DNA of 64,000 bases from Pseudomonas kermanshahensis (GCF_014269205.2 NZ_JABWRY020000002.1:151501-215500); one strand, 5' to 3'; positions 54,170 to 63,145 are shown, counted from the stretch's first letter. Notes: generated from the letters alone by a model not told the origin. Numbers and translations: made by a program.

Positions 54170-55612
54170 TCAGCTGTGCCAATGCCTGCCCTGGTGCGCC
54201 AGCAGGCTGTTGGCCTGCTCAGGCCCGTTACTGCCAGCCGCGTAGGGGCGTGGGGCCTGGAAGTGCTCCTCCCAACCCTTGATGATCGGGTCGATCCAGG
54301 CCCAGGCCGCTTCGACCTCATCGCGGCGCATGAACAGCGTCGAATCACCCTCCAAAATGTCCAGCAACAGGCGTTCATAGGCGTCCCAGCGGCGCGTCTG
54401 GCCAAATACCTGAGCCAAGTTCAGGTCCAGGTCGACCGGCTCTAGGCGCATGCCCTTGCCAGGGCTCTTGGTCATCATGCGCAAGCTGATACGTTCTTCA
54501 GGCTGCAGCTGGATCAGCAGCTGGTTGACCTGGCCGCCGTTGAACAGCTCGTGGGGCACTGGCTTGAACTGGATGACGATCTGCGACGAGCGCCGCGCCA
54601 TGCGTTTGCCGGTGCGCAGGTAAAAGGGCACGCCGGCCCAGCGCCAGCTATCGATGTGGGCCTGCACGGCAACGAAGGTCTCGGTGTCGCTGTCGTTGTC
54701 CACGTCTTTTTCGAAGTAGTACGCCGGCACTTCCTGCCCGCCGATGCGCCCGGCGCCATATTGGCCGCGTACGGTGGTGTCCTGTACGTCCTGGCCGGTG
54801 ATCGGCTTCAGGGCACGTAGAATCTTCACTTTCTCGTCCCGCACCGCCTCGGCCTCGAACTGCGCCGGCGGCTCCATGGCCACCAGGCACAGCAACTGCA
54901 GCAGGTGGTTTTGCAGCATGTCGCGGGTTGCGCCAGCGCGGTCGTAGTAGCCGCCGCGGTTCTCCACACCCAGGGTTTCGCAGACGCTGATCTGCACATG
55001 GTCGACCTGGCTGTTGCGCCAGACCGGCTCCAGCAGGGCGTTGGCGAAACGCAGGGCCATCAGGTTCTGCACGGTCTCCTTGCCCAGGTAGTGGTCGATG
55101 CGGAACACCTGGGTTTCCTCGAACACCGCGCCAATCGCTTCATTGATGGCTGTGGCGGACGCGTGTGAATGGCCAATCGGTTTTTCCAGCACGATACGGG
55201 CCTCGGGGTCGGCCAGGCCGGCGATGCGCAGGTGGTTGGCGATGGGCACGAACAGGTTGGGGGCGGTGGCCAGGTAGAAGATCCGCGTCAGCCCGCCGGG
55301 CTCGCCGAGGTAGCGTGCCAGGCGGCCGAAGTCGGCGCTTTGCGCAGCGTCCATGGCGAAGTAGTCGAGCCGGGCGGAGAACCGCTGCCAGACCTCTTCG
55401 TCGAAGTCATTACGGGCAATTTGCGCCCGGCAGTGGCGCTCGGCGAGCTTCAGGTAGTCGTTACGTGGCAGGTTGCGCCGCGCCAGGGCGATGATCCGCA
55501 CGGCGTTGTTCAGGCGAGCCTCGCGAAACAGGTGATAGAGCGCTGGAAGCAGTTTGTGCAGGGCCAGATCGCCGGTGCCACCGAAGACCAGAATGTCGCA
55601 AGGAATAGTCAA
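54170..55612 (-). CDS. zwf: Glucose-6-phosphate dehydrogenase (third-type paralogue)
   Basis: The enzyme of about 480 residues opens the pentose-phosphate and Entner-Doudoroff routes. The nucleotide-binding start is 'DILVFGGTGDLALHKLLPAL'. The active-site segment is 'RIDHYLGKETVQNLMALRFAN' (family signature) near residue 170. I prefer TTG 55612 because GGAG lies nine bases upstream; GTG 55627 in the same frame has no ribosome site. Pseudomonads of this group have several zwf genes; this one is apart from the edd-glk-type cluster and faces a HexR-type regulator, matching zwfC. NAD/NADP preference cannot be read here. Confidence 0.88.
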   Translation of the reverse strand: MTIPCDILVFGGTGDLALHKLLPALYHLFREARLNNAVRIIALARRNLPRNDYLKLAERHCRAQIARNDFDEEVWQRFSARLDYFAMDAAQSADFGRLARYLGEPGGLTRIFYLATAPNLFVPIANHLRIAGLADPEARIVLEKPIGHSHASATAINEAIGAVFEETQVFRIDHYLGKETVQNLMALRFANALLEPVWRNSQVDHVQISVCETLGVENRGGYYDRAGATRDMLQNHLLQLLCLVAMEPPAQFEAEAVRDEKVKILRALKPITGQDVQDTTVRGQYGAGRIGGQEVPAYYFEKDVDNDSDTETFVAVQAHIDSWRWAGVPFYLRTGKRMARRSSQIVIQFKPVPHELFNGGQVNQLLIQLQPEERISLRMMTKSPGKGMRLEPVDLDLNLAQVFGQTRRWDAYERLLLDILEGDSTLFMRRDEVEAAWAWIDPIIKGWEEHFQAPRPYAAGSNGPEQANSLLAHQGRHWHS

Positions 55613-55656
55613 ACCACCACTCTCCACGTTCGTTTAACTGGGCGGGTTGGCGCCCA

Positions 55657-55671
55657 TGTAGTATAACTACA
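55657..55671. promoter_or_regulatory. HexR-type operator between zwf and the RpiR regulator
   Basis: TGTAGTATAACTACA has perfect 6-bp arms (TGTAGT/ACTACA) around a 3-bp centre. It fits the HexR pattern TTGT-N7/8-ACAA and lies 45 bases from each divergent start, so one site can control both genes. Confidence 0.75.
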
Positions 55672-55715
55672 AGAAAGCTACATCCCGGCCAGCCGATCAT
55701 AACCGAGTCCAGCCC

Positions 55716-56582
55716 GTGAATCTGTTGCAACATATCGCCCAATCGCGCCACCTGCTGCGCAAATCGGAACTGAAAGTGGCCGACCACGTGCTGCTAGACC
55801 CGGCTGCCGTCATGCACAGCTCGATGGCCGACTTGGCGCACAACGTGGGTATCAGTGAACCGACCATCGTGCGTTTCTGCCGGGCGATAGGTTGTTCAGG
55901 TTTCCAGGACCTCAAGTTGAAGCTGGCGCAGAGCCTGGCCGCCGGGGCCAGTTTTGGCCAGTTCGCGATCCATGAAGATGATTCGGTCGCCGATTACAGC
56001 CTGAAGATCTTCGACACTACCTTGCACACGCTGATGGAAGTGCGCGAGCACCTCGACCCGCAGGCGCTGCAGCAGGCCGTGAGCGCGATGGCGCAGGCGC
56101 AGCGTGTGGAGTTCTACGGTTTTGGCGCGTCCGGCGCGGTGGCTGCCGATGCCCAGCACAAATTCTTCCGCCTGCTGCTCAGTGCCGCCGCCTATTCCGA
56201 CCCGCACATGCAGGCCATGTCGGCGGTCACCTTGAAGCCAGGCGATGTAGCGGTGTGCATTTCCCAGTCGGGCCGTTCCAAAGACCTGCTGATCACCGCC
56301 AACCTGGTGCGTGAAAGTGGCGCCAACCTGATCACTCTGTGCCCGAGCGCAACCCCGTTGGCGGAGCTTTCCACCGTCAACTTGGCGATCGACGTGCATG
56401 AAGACACCGAGATCTATACCCCGCTGACCTCCCGCATTGCGCACCTGGTGGTGATCGATGTGCTGGCCATGGGCGTTGCCATGGCGCGTGGGCCGAGCCT
56501 GGTCAACCACCTCAAGAGCGTGAAGCGCAGTTTGCGCAGCCTGCGGTTGTCGCCCAAGTCGATCAAGGCTACCGACGACTGA
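55716..56582 (+). CDS. RpiR-family regulator (HexR paralogue)
   Basis: The 288-residue protein has an N-terminal RpiR helix-turn-helix (1-77, 'SMADLAHNVGISEPTIVRFCRAIGCSGFQDLKLKLAQ') and a C-terminal SIS sugar-phosphate domain (about 120-250, 'VEFYGFGASGAVAADAQHKFFRL...CISQSGRSKDLL'). HexR proteins release DNA when they bind KDPG. The divergent zwf and palindromic operator indicate it controls that zwf. Start is GTG at 55716. The canonical hexR lies elsewhere in P. putida, so this is a paralogue. Confidence 0.88.
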   Translation: MNLLQHIAQSRHLLRKSELKVADHVLLDPAAVMHSSMADLAHNVGISEPTIVRFCRAIGCSGFQDLKLKLAQSLAAGASFGQFAIHEDDSVADYSLKIFDTTLHTLMEVREHLDPQALQQAVSAMAQAQRVEFYGFGASGAVAADAQHKFFRLLLSAAAYSDPHMQAMSAVTLKPGDVAVCISQSGRSKDLLITANLVRESGANLITLCPSATPLAELSTVNLAIDVHEDTEIYTPLTSRIAHLVVIDVLAMGVAMARGPSLVNHLKSVKRSLRSLRLSPKSIKATDD

Positions 56583-56608
56583 CCCTCGCGATCATCTGCA
56601 CGGCCCTT

Positions 56609-56705
56609 TGTAGGAGCAGCCTGGCGCTGCGAAGAGGCCGGTGAAAACGCCATGAATCTTCGCTGCTATCAATGGCCTCTTCGCAGCACAAGGCTGCTCC
56701 TACAG
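56609..56705. repeat. REP-like inverted repeat, family 'GCAGCC' (imperfect)
   Basis: The arms start TGTAGGAGCAGCCT and end GGCTGCTCCTACA, with a GAAGAGGCC/GGCCTCTTC core. The left arm differs from the right in a short block (GGCGCTGC versus GTGCTGC). It is the same family as the repeat at 39395. Confidence 0.82.
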
Positions 56706-56825
56706 CGGGGGCAATGTCCGAGCATGAAGCCAGCGAAAATTCATGGTTTTGTAACCTCCCCACCGCAAAACCGTAAACCGCCAGCGCCAGTCTGAAACTC
56801 CCGCATCCTAACTGGGAGACAGGCA

Positions 56826-57044
56826 ATGGCTCGTGACTTCGACGGTACGTACCAACCCAACGCCAAGGCTCGCAAGCAGCAGGAAAAGGATCAGCGCCGC
56901 ATGGAGTATCGCCGCGCGATCGAAAGCTACTGCGACCAGCGTCAATTGCTTCGTGACTTGGCCGACTACCCTGAGCTACAAGCACTTACGGTGTGGCAGG
57001 CGTCGGCAGCGACTTCCCCGAAAAACGCTCCACAATTGCGCTGA
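56826..57044 (+). CDS. Small PA3496-like protein
   Basis: This 72-residue charged protein reads 'KARKQQEKDQRRMEYRRAIESYCDQRQLLRDLADYP', which resembles the short PA3496-type family of pseudomonads (annotated as putative envelope integrity, from memory). A GGGAG site lies seven bases before ATG 56826. The last 59 bases overlap the convergent pycR gene, so its C-terminal tail is probably not conserved. Confidence 0.55.
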   Translation: MARDFDGTYQPNAKARKQQEKDQRRMEYRRAIESYCDQRQLLRDLADYPELQALTVWQASAATSPKNAPQLR

Positions 57045-57948
57045 TAAGCACGCGTTCGCTGCGGATGAACGCTAAAAATGCCAGGGCCACCGGTGACTGC
57101 CGCTTGGCCTTGGCCTGTACCACGCACCAGCTTCGGTACAGCGGCAGTTCCTCCACCGGCAACTCTTTCAGCACCCCCGTGGCCAGCTCCATGTTCAACG
57201 CATGGCGGGTCAGCAGGGCGATGCCCAAGCCTGCGATCACACACTCGCGCTGGGCATCGGCCGAGGCCACTTCGAGGGTCTGGGTGAAGTGCACGCGCTT
57301 GTCCTTGAAGTACTCCTCGCACGCCTTGCGGGTGCCCGAGCCTTGTTCGCGGACCAGCAGGGTATGAGGCTCAAGGTCTTGCAGGCGCAGGTGCTCGAGC
57401 TTGCACAGTGGATGGTCCGGCGGTGCCACGGCGACGATCGGGTTGTTCAGGAACGGCAGGAATTCCAGGCCCATGTCCTGCGGCACCATGGACATGATGA
57501 TCAGGTCGTCACGGTTGTCCGAAAGGCGCCGGATCGCCTGGGCGCGGTTGACCACCGTGAGCGTCAGGTTGACCTCCGGGTGTCGTTGCTTGAAGGCGGC
57601 GAACAGGTGTGGCACGAAGTACTTGGCACTGGACTCGATCGCCAGCTTCAGCTGCCCTTGCAGTGAGCCCTGCATGTCCGACAGTTGCATGTCGAGGCTT
57701 TCTAGCCGGCCGAAGATGTCGCGGCTGGCGCGCTGCAGCGCTTCGGCCGCTTCGGTCAGGTAGAGCTTCTTGCCGACGTACTCGAACAGCGGCTGGCCGA
57801 TCAGTTCTTCAAGCTGGCGGATCTGTAGACTAACGGCGGGTTGCGTGAGCGCCATCTCCTCGGCCGCGCGGCTGTACGAGCGCAAATCGCACACTTCGTT
57901 GAAGATCTGTAACTGACGTAAAGTCATACGCATCAAGGACTTACGCAT
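56986..57948 (-). CDS. pycR: LysR-family regulator of pyruvate carboxylase (PycR-like)
   Basis: The 320-residue protein has a LysR helix-turn-helix at the N-terminus (LRQLQIFNEVCDLRSYSRAAEEMALTQPAVSLQIRQLEELIGQPLFEYVGKKLYLTEAAEAL) and an effector domain with 'MVPQDMGLEFLPF' and 'AQRECVIAGLGIALLTRHAL'. It is divergent from pycAB by 189 bases, the layout of PycR in P. aeruginosa. The exact start among ATG 57948, 57933 and 57927 is uncertain because none has a clear ribosome site. Confidence 0.82.
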   Translation of the reverse strand: MRKSLMRMTLRQLQIFNEVCDLRSYSRAAEEMALTQPAVSLQIRQLEELIGQPLFEYVGKKLYLTEAAEALQRASRDIFGRLESLDMQLSDMQGSLQGQLKLAIESSAKYFVPHLFAAFKQRHPEVNLTLTVVNRAQAIRRLSDNRDDLIIMSMVPQDMGLEFLPFLNNPIVAVAPPDHPLCKLEHLRLQDLEPHTLLVREQGSGTRKACEEYFKDKRVHFTQTLEVASADAQRECVIAGLGIALLTRHALNMELATGVLKELPVEELPLYRSWCVVQAKAKRQSPVALAFLAFIRSERVLISAIVERFSGKSLPTPATP

Positions 57949-58137
57949 TTTAATCCAGGCTCCGGCAAAACCTTGTTACGGCACTATAAGCTTTTGCTAA
58001 TACTGCCCCTAACAAATATTGATTTTTGTTTATCGACCTACAGCGCTAGGGTGAATGTGCGACTGGCCAGCAACGTCTGGTCACGCGCCGACCGGTAGAA
58101 CCGGCTCGACTGTTCCTACGGCTTTGGGAAGACTCCA

Positions 58138-59553
58138 GTGATAAAAAAAATCCTGATCGCCAACCGAGGTGAAATCGCAGTTCGGATCGTGCGTGCCTGC
58201 GCCGAGATGGGCATTCGCTCGGTAGCGATCTATTCCGACGCCGACCGTCATGCGCTGCACGTGAAGCGCGCTGACGAGGCCCACAGCATCGGTGCCGAGC
58301 CGCTGGCCGGGTACCTGAACCCGCGCAAGCTGGTGAACCTCGCTGTCGAAACCGGTTGTGATGCCCTGCACCCGGGTTACGGTTTCCTGTCGGAAAACGC
58401 TGAACTGGCAGAGATCTGCGCCGAGCGCGGGATCAAGTTCATCGGCCCGGCTGCCGAAGTCATTCGCCGCATGGGCGACAAGACCGAAGCGCGCCGCACC
58501 ATGATCAAGGCCGGCGTCCCGGTCACACCGGGCACCGAAGGTAACGTTGCCGATATCCATGAAGCCCTGAGCGAAGGTGACCGCATCGGTTACCCGGTGA
58601 TGCTCAAGGCCACCTCCGGCGGTGGCGGCCGCGGTATTCGCCGTTGCAACAGCCGTGAAGAGCTGGAGCAGAACTTCCCCCGAGTGATTTCCGAGGCTAC
58701 CAAGGCCTTCGGTTCGGCGGAAGTGTTCCTGGAAAAGTGCATCGTCAACCCCAAGCACATCGAGGCGCAGATTCTCGGTGACAGCTTTGGCAACGTGGTG
58801 CACCTGTTCGAGCGCGATTGCTCGATCCAGCGCCGCAACCAGAAGCTCATCGAGATCGCCCCAAGCCCACAGCTCACCCCCGAGCAGCGCGCCTACATCG
58901 GCGACCTGGCGGTGCGTGCAGCCAAGGCTGTGAATTACGAAAACGCCGGTACCGTGGAGTTCTTGCTCGCCGATGGCGAGGTGTACTTCATGGAAATGAA
59001 CACCCGGGTGCAGGTGGAGCACACCATCACCGAGGAAATCACCGGCATCGACATCGTGCGTGAGCAGATCCGCATCGCATCGGGCCTGCCGCTGTCGGTC
59101 AAGCAGGAAGACATCCAGCACCGCGGCTACGCGCTGCAGTTCCGGATCAACGCCGAAGACCCGAAAAACAACTTCCTGCCCAGCTTTGGCAAGATCACCC
59201 GTTACTACGCACCCGGCGGCCCAGGCGTGCGCACCGACACGGCCATCTACACCGGCTACACCATTCCGCCGTTCTACGACTCCATGTGCCTGAAACTGGT
59301 GGTCTGGGCATTGACCTGGGAAGAAGCCATGGACCGCGGCCTGCGGGCCCTGGACGACATGCGCGTGCAAGGGGTGAAGACCACTGCAGCGTATTACCAG
59401 GAAATCCTGCGCAACCCGGAATTCCGTAGCGGCCAGTTCAACACCAGCTTCGTCGAAAGCCACCCTGAACTGACCAACTACTCGATCAAGCGCAAACCCG
59501 AAGAGCTGGCCCTGGCCATCGCCGCCGCCATCGCCGCCCACGCAGGCCTGTGA
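58138..59553 (+). CDS. pycA: Pyruvate carboxylase subunit A (biotin carboxylase)
   Basis: The 471-residue biotin carboxylase uses ATP and bicarbonate to charge biotin on subunit B. It opens 'KKILIANRGEIAVRIVRACAEMGI', with the ATP-grasp glycine loop 'KATSGGGGRGIRRC' near residue 160-172, 'ERDCSIQRRNQKLIEIAPSP' and 'EMNTRVQVEHTITEEITGIDIV'. Start is GTG at 58138. It pairs with pycB 11 bases downstream, the split form of pyruvate carboxylase seen in pseudomonads. It makes oxaloacetate to refill the TCA cycle. Confidence 0.95.
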   Translation: MIKKILIANRGEIAVRIVRACAEMGIRSVAIYSDADRHALHVKRADEAHSIGAEPLAGYLNPRKLVNLAVETGCDALHPGYGFLSENAELAEICAERGIKFIGPAAEVIRRMGDKTEARRTMIKAGVPVTPGTEGNVADIHEALSEGDRIGYPVMLKATSGGGGRGIRRCNSREELEQNFPRVISEATKAFGSAEVFLEKCIVNPKHIEAQILGDSFGNVVHLFERDCSIQRRNQKLIEIAPSPQLTPEQRAYIGDLAVRAAKAVNYENAGTVEFLLADGEVYFMEMNTRVQVEHTITEEITGIDIVREQIRIASGLPLSVKQEDIQHRGYALQFRINAEDPKNNFLPSFGKITRYYAPGGPGVRTDTAIYTGYTIPPFYDSMCLKLVVWALTWEEAMDRGLRALDDMRVQGVKTTAAYYQEILRNPEFRSGQFNTSFVESHPELTNYSIKRKPEELALAIAAAIAAHAGL

Positions 59554-59564
59554 GGAACCTAATA

Positions 59565-61373
59565 ATGTCCAAGAAAATCCACGTAACCGACACGATCCTG
59601 CGCGACGCCCACCAGTCCCTGCTGGCCACCCGCATGCGTACCGAAGACATGCTGCCGATCTGCGAAAAGCTCGACAAAGTCGGCTACTGGTCGCTGGAAG
59701 TCTGGGGCGGTGCCACCTTCGACGCCTGTGTGCGCTTCCTCAAGGAAGACCCGTGGGAGCGCCTGCGCAAGCTGCGCGCCGCGCTGCCCAATACCCGCCT
59801 GCAAATGCTGCTGCGCGGCCAGAACCTGCTGGGCTACCGCCACTACAGCGATGACGTGGTCAAAGCCTTTGTCGCCAAGGCCGCCGTCAACGGCATCGAT
59901 GTGTTCCGCATCTTCGACGCCATGAACGATGTGCGTAACCTGCGCGTGGCCATCGAAGCGGTAAAGGCCGCCGGCAAGCACGCCCAGGGCACCATCGCCT
60001 ACACCACCAGCCCGGTGCACACCATCGAAGCCTTCGTGAACCAGGCCAAGCAGATGGAAGCCATGGGTTGCGACTCGGTGGCGATCAAGGACATGGCCGG
60101 CCTGCTGACCCCGTTTGCCACGGGCGAGCTGGTCAAGGCACTGAAGGCCGAGCAGTCGCTGCCGGTGTTCATCCACTCCCACGACACCGCTGGCCTGGCT
60201 GCCATGTGCCAGCTCAAGGCTGTGGAAAACGGTGCCGACCACATCGACACCGCAATCTCCAGCTTCGCCTGGGGCACCAGCCACCCGGGTACCGAGTCGA
60301 TGGTCGCGGCGCTCAAGGGCAGCGAGTTCGACACCGGCCTGGACCTGGAGCTGCTGCAGGAAATCGGTCTGTACTTCTACGCCGTGCGCAAGAAGTACCA
60401 CCAGTTCGAAAGCGAGTTCACTGCGGTGGACACCCGCGTGCAGGTCAACCAGGTGCCGGGCGGCATGATTTCCAACCTGGCCAACCAGCTCAAGGAGCAG
60501 GGCGCCCTCAACCGCATGAACGAAGTGCTGGCGGAAATCCCGCGGGTGCGTGAAGACCTCGGCTTCCCTCCGCTGGTCACCCCGACTTCGCAGATCGTCG
60601 GTACCCAGGCGTTCTTCAACGTGCTGGCCGGCGAGCGCTACAAGACCATCACCAACGAGGTGAAGCTGTACCTGCAAGGCGGTTACGGCAAGGCCCCGGG
60701 CGTGGTCAACGAGCAACTGCGCCGCCAGGCCATTGGCAGCGAAGAAGTGATCGACGTGCGCCCGGCCGACCTGCTCAAGCCAGAAATGACCAAGCTGCGT
60801 AACGACATCGGCGCCCTGGCTCGCTGCGAAGAAGACGTGCTGACCTTCGCCATGTTCCCGGACATCGGCCGCAAGTTCCTCGAAGAGCGTGAAGCCGGCA
60901 CCCTGACCCCCGAAGCCCTGTTGCCGATCCCGGAAGCCGGCGCTATTGCCGCACCTGGCGGCGAAGGCGTGCCGACCGAGTTCGTCATCGACGTGCACGG
61001 CGAAACCTACCGTGTGGACATCACCGGTGTGGGCGTCAAGGCAGAGGGCAAGCGTCACTTCTACCTGTCGATCGACGGCATGCCGGAAGAAGTGGTGTTC
61101 GAGCCGCTCAACGAGTTCGTCGGCGGCGGCGGCAGCAAGCGTAAGCAGGCCACCGACCCTGGCCATGTCAGCACCACCATGCCTGGCAACATCGTCGATG
61201 TACTGGTCAAGGAAGGCGATATGGTCAAGGCCGGCCAAGCCGTGCTGATCACCGAAGCCATGAAAATGGAGACCGAAGTGCAGGCAGCGATCGCCGGCAA
61301 AGTCGTGGCCATCCACGTGGCCAAGGGCGACCGCGTGACCCCGGGCGAGATCCTGATCGAGATTGAAGGTTGA
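59565..61373 (+). CDS. pycB: Pyruvate carboxylase subunit B (carboxyltransferase, biotinylated)
   Basis: The 602-residue subunit has an HMGL-like carboxyltransferase domain ('DTILRDAHQSLLATRMRTEDM', 'VFRIFDAMNDVRNLRVAIEA', 'DSVAIKDMAGLL', 'HSHDTAGLAAM') and a C-terminal biotinyl domain with the attachment motif EAMKMET. ATG 59565 (MSKKIHVTD) follows the pycA stop by 11 bases. It could be labelled OadA (oxaloacetate decarboxylase alpha), but no oadB/G membrane genes are present and pycA is adjacent, so carboxylation is the likely direction. Confidence 0.94.
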   Translation: MSKKIHVTDTILRDAHQSLLATRMRTEDMLPICEKLDKVGYWSLEVWGGATFDACVRFLKEDPWERLRKLRAALPNTRLQMLLRGQNLLGYRHYSDDVVKAFVAKAAVNGIDVFRIFDAMNDVRNLRVAIEAVKAAGKHAQGTIAYTTSPVHTIEAFVNQAKQMEAMGCDSVAIKDMAGLLTPFATGELVKALKAEQSLPVFIHSHDTAGLAAMCQLKAVENGADHIDTAISSFAWGTSHPGTESMVAALKGSEFDTGLDLELLQEIGLYFYAVRKKYHQFESEFTAVDTRVQVNQVPGGMISNLANQLKEQGALNRMNEVLAEIPRVREDLGFPPLVTPTSQIVGTQAFFNVLAGERYKTITNEVKLYLQGGYGKAPGVVNEQLRRQAIGSEEVIDVRPADLLKPEMTKLRNDIGALARCEEDVLTFAMFPDIGRKFLEEREAGTLTPEALLPIPEAGAIAAPGGEGVPTEFVIDVHGETYRVDITGVGVKAEGKRHFYLSIDGMPEEVVFEPLNEFVGGGGSKRKQATDPGHVSTTMPGNIVDVLVKEGDMVKAGQAVLITEAMKMETEVQAAIAGKVVAIHVAKGDRVTPGEILIEIEG

Positions 61374-61404
61374 TAAAAACCTTTAGCTAAAAACGGTTTA
61401 CCTC

Positions 61405-61430
61405 TGGGGAGCGGATGCTCCCCTTTTTTA
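61405..61430 (+). terminator. Terminator after pycB
   Basis: GGGGAGC / GCTCCCC stem with a short GGAT loop is followed by six T residues, about 30 bases after the stop. Confidence 0.88.
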
Positions 61431-61487
61431 TGCATTAAATTGCATATTTTTAGCGATGCATGGCGAAGATATGCAATTTAATGCATA
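61429..61487. repeat. AT-rich 19-bp perfect inverted repeat
   Basis: TATGCATTAAATTGCATAT (61429-61447) and its exact complement (61469-61487) enclose 21 bases. Each arm is itself nearly palindromic (ATGCA...TGCAT). It sits between the pycB terminator and the stop of the convergent ABC permease gene. It could be a terminator stem for the permease transcript or a paired operator. Confidence 0.8.
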
Positions 61488-61505
61488 TCTGTACGATGCC
61501 GGCTT

Positions 61506-62327
61506 TCAGTGCTGATAGCCCTTGCCAAAATGCCGCTCCAGCTTGGCCTGCACCAGTTCCAGCAAAATCGACAGTACCCAGTAGATCACCGCTGCGGTCG
61601 TCAGCATCTCCAGGTAGCGGTAGCTGGAACGGCCATAGGACTGGGCCAGGAACATCACTTCCCACACGCCCATCACCGAAATCAGCGACGAGTCCTTGAG
61701 CATCGAGATGAACTGGTTGGCGCTTGGCGGGATGATGGTGCGCATGGCCTGGGGCAGGGTGACGTGCCAGAAGATCTGCGCAGGGCCGAGGCCTAGCGCC
61801 ATCGCCGCCTGGCGTTGCCCGGGTGCCACGCCAAGAATGCCGGCTCGGAAGATTTCGCTGAGGTAGGCGCCATAGTTCAGCGACAGGGCGATGATGCCGG
61901 CACTGATGGCCCCAGGCACCACACCGAGCTGCGGCAAGCCCAGGTAGATCAGCAGGATCTGGATCAGCAGCGGTGTGCCACGGAAGAATGACGTGTAGAA
62001 GCTGGCGATGCCCAGTAGCACTGCGCTGCTCGACAGGCGTGCCAGCGCTGCAGCGAAGCCCAGTGCCACGGAAACGACGATGGAGCACACGCACAGGAAC
62101 AGGGTCAGTGCCGCGCCTTGCAAGAACCCGTTCGGCCCCAGCTTGAACCCCGCCAGATACGGGAATTTCTCGACAATGATCGAAAACTTGAGATCAAAGC
62201 TCAGGAAAAACGCGGCAAACAGCACAAACAGCCCAACCCAGGTCAGGTATAGGCGTGTGCGGAATCCGAACAGTCCAGCGCCCGAGGTTTTGGCAGTCGG
62301 GCGAGGGGCAGGTTGATGAGCACTCAT
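61506..62327 (-). CDS. Polar amino acid ABC transporter permease
   Basis: The 273-residue inner-membrane protein has about five or six helices and the HisM-type permease signature 'GAYLSEIFRAGILGVAPGQRQAAMALGLGPAQIFWHVTLPQA' (the EAA loop), preceded by 'SFFRGTPLLIQILLIYLGL'. An extended N-terminus of about 30 polar residues precedes the first helix. Its start overlaps the binding-protein stop by four bases. No ATPase subunit gene is in the window; one may lie elsewhere or past the edge. Confidence 0.9.
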   Translation of the reverse strand: MSAHQPAPRPTAKTSGAGLFGFRTRLYLTWVGLFVLFAAFFLSFDLKFSIIVEKFPYLAGFKLGPNGFLQGAALTLFLCVCSIVVSVALGFAAALARLSSSAVLLGIASFYTSFFRGTPLLIQILLIYLGLPQLGVVPGAISAGIIALSLNYGAYLSEIFRAGILGVAPGQRQAAMALGLGPAQIFWHVTLPQAMRTIIPPSANQFISMLKDSSLISVMGVWEVMFLAQSYGRSSYRYLEMLTTAAVIYWVLSILLELVQAKLERHFGKGYQH

Positions 62328-63145
62328 TTACTGATATCGGCGCCGATCCATTTCTGGGACAGCTTGGCCAAGGTACCGTCGGCCTTGAGCTCGGCGAAAA
62401 CTTGGCGCAGCTTGGCATCCCACTCCGGGTCGCCTTTTTCGATGGCCACCGAGTTGGGTTCTTCATAAAGCGGCGCGCCGGCCAGTTTGAAGCGTTTGTC
62501 CTGGTCGAGGCGGGGCTGGGCGGTGACCAGGTTGGTCAGGATCGCGTCCAGGCGCACGCCGGCACCCAGGCCCAGGTCCTGGAAGGCGACGTTGTCGGTG
62601 TCGTAGGGGGCGATTTGCACCATTTCGAAGGGGTAATCGATTTTTTTGTCTTCGTTGCCTTCGATGACCAGGTTCTTGTTCAGGTAGCTCTCGTAGCTGG
62701 ATGCGCTGGTCAAGCCGACCTTGCGGCCATCCAGGTCCTTGGCCGAATGAATGCGATCGTCCTTGGCGTTGACCACGATCACGGCGGGTGAGGCGTAGTA
62801 CTCGACCGGGAAATCAAACACCTCGGCGCGCGCCTTACTTGGCGTCATGGAGCAGATGCAAAGGTCGTAGCGGCCACTCCAGCGGCCCGCGGCAATCACA
62901 TCCCAGGACGGCGTTTCCAGGCGCAGCTTGACGCCCAGTTTTTCGGCGACGGCCTTGGCCACCTCCACGTCAAAACCATCGAGCTGGTTCTGCGCGTTCA
63001 GGAACGAGAACGGCGGATAGCTTTCCATCAGCACGTTGACCATTTCCTTGCGCGATTCCACTCGGTCCAACGTGGCGCCTGCGAAGGCTTGAGTGGTGGC
63101 ACACAGGGCGATGAGGCCGGTGCCGAGCAAGGTAAGCAAGCGCAT
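62324..63145 (-). CDS. Amino acid ABC transporter substrate-binding protein
   Basis: The 273-residue periplasmic protein has a signal peptide (MRLLTLLGTGLIALCATTQAFA, cut near 22). A family-3 solute-binding domain follows: 'PPFSFLNAQNQLDGFDVEVAKAVAEKLGVKLRL', 'GRYDLCICSMTPSKARAEVFDF' and 'LRQVFAELKADGTLAKLSQKWIG'. The ligand is likely a polar amino acid or, given the divergent homocysteine methyltransferase gene, a methionine-related compound such as S-methylmethionine; the latter is inference. Confidence 0.9.
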   Translation of the reverse strand: MRLLTLLGTGLIALCATTQAFAGATLDRVESRKEMVNVLMESYPPFSFLNAQNQLDGFDVEVAKAVAEKLGVKLRLETPSWDVIAAGRWSGRYDLCICSMTPSKARAEVFDFPVEYYASPAVIVVNAKDDRIHSAKDLDGRKVGLTSASSYESYLNKNLVIEGNEDKKIDYPFEMVQIAPYDTDNVAFQDLGLGAGVRLDAILTNLVTAQPRLDQDKRFKLAGAPLYEEPNSVAIEKGDPEWDAKLRQVFAELKADGTLAKLSQKWIGADISK

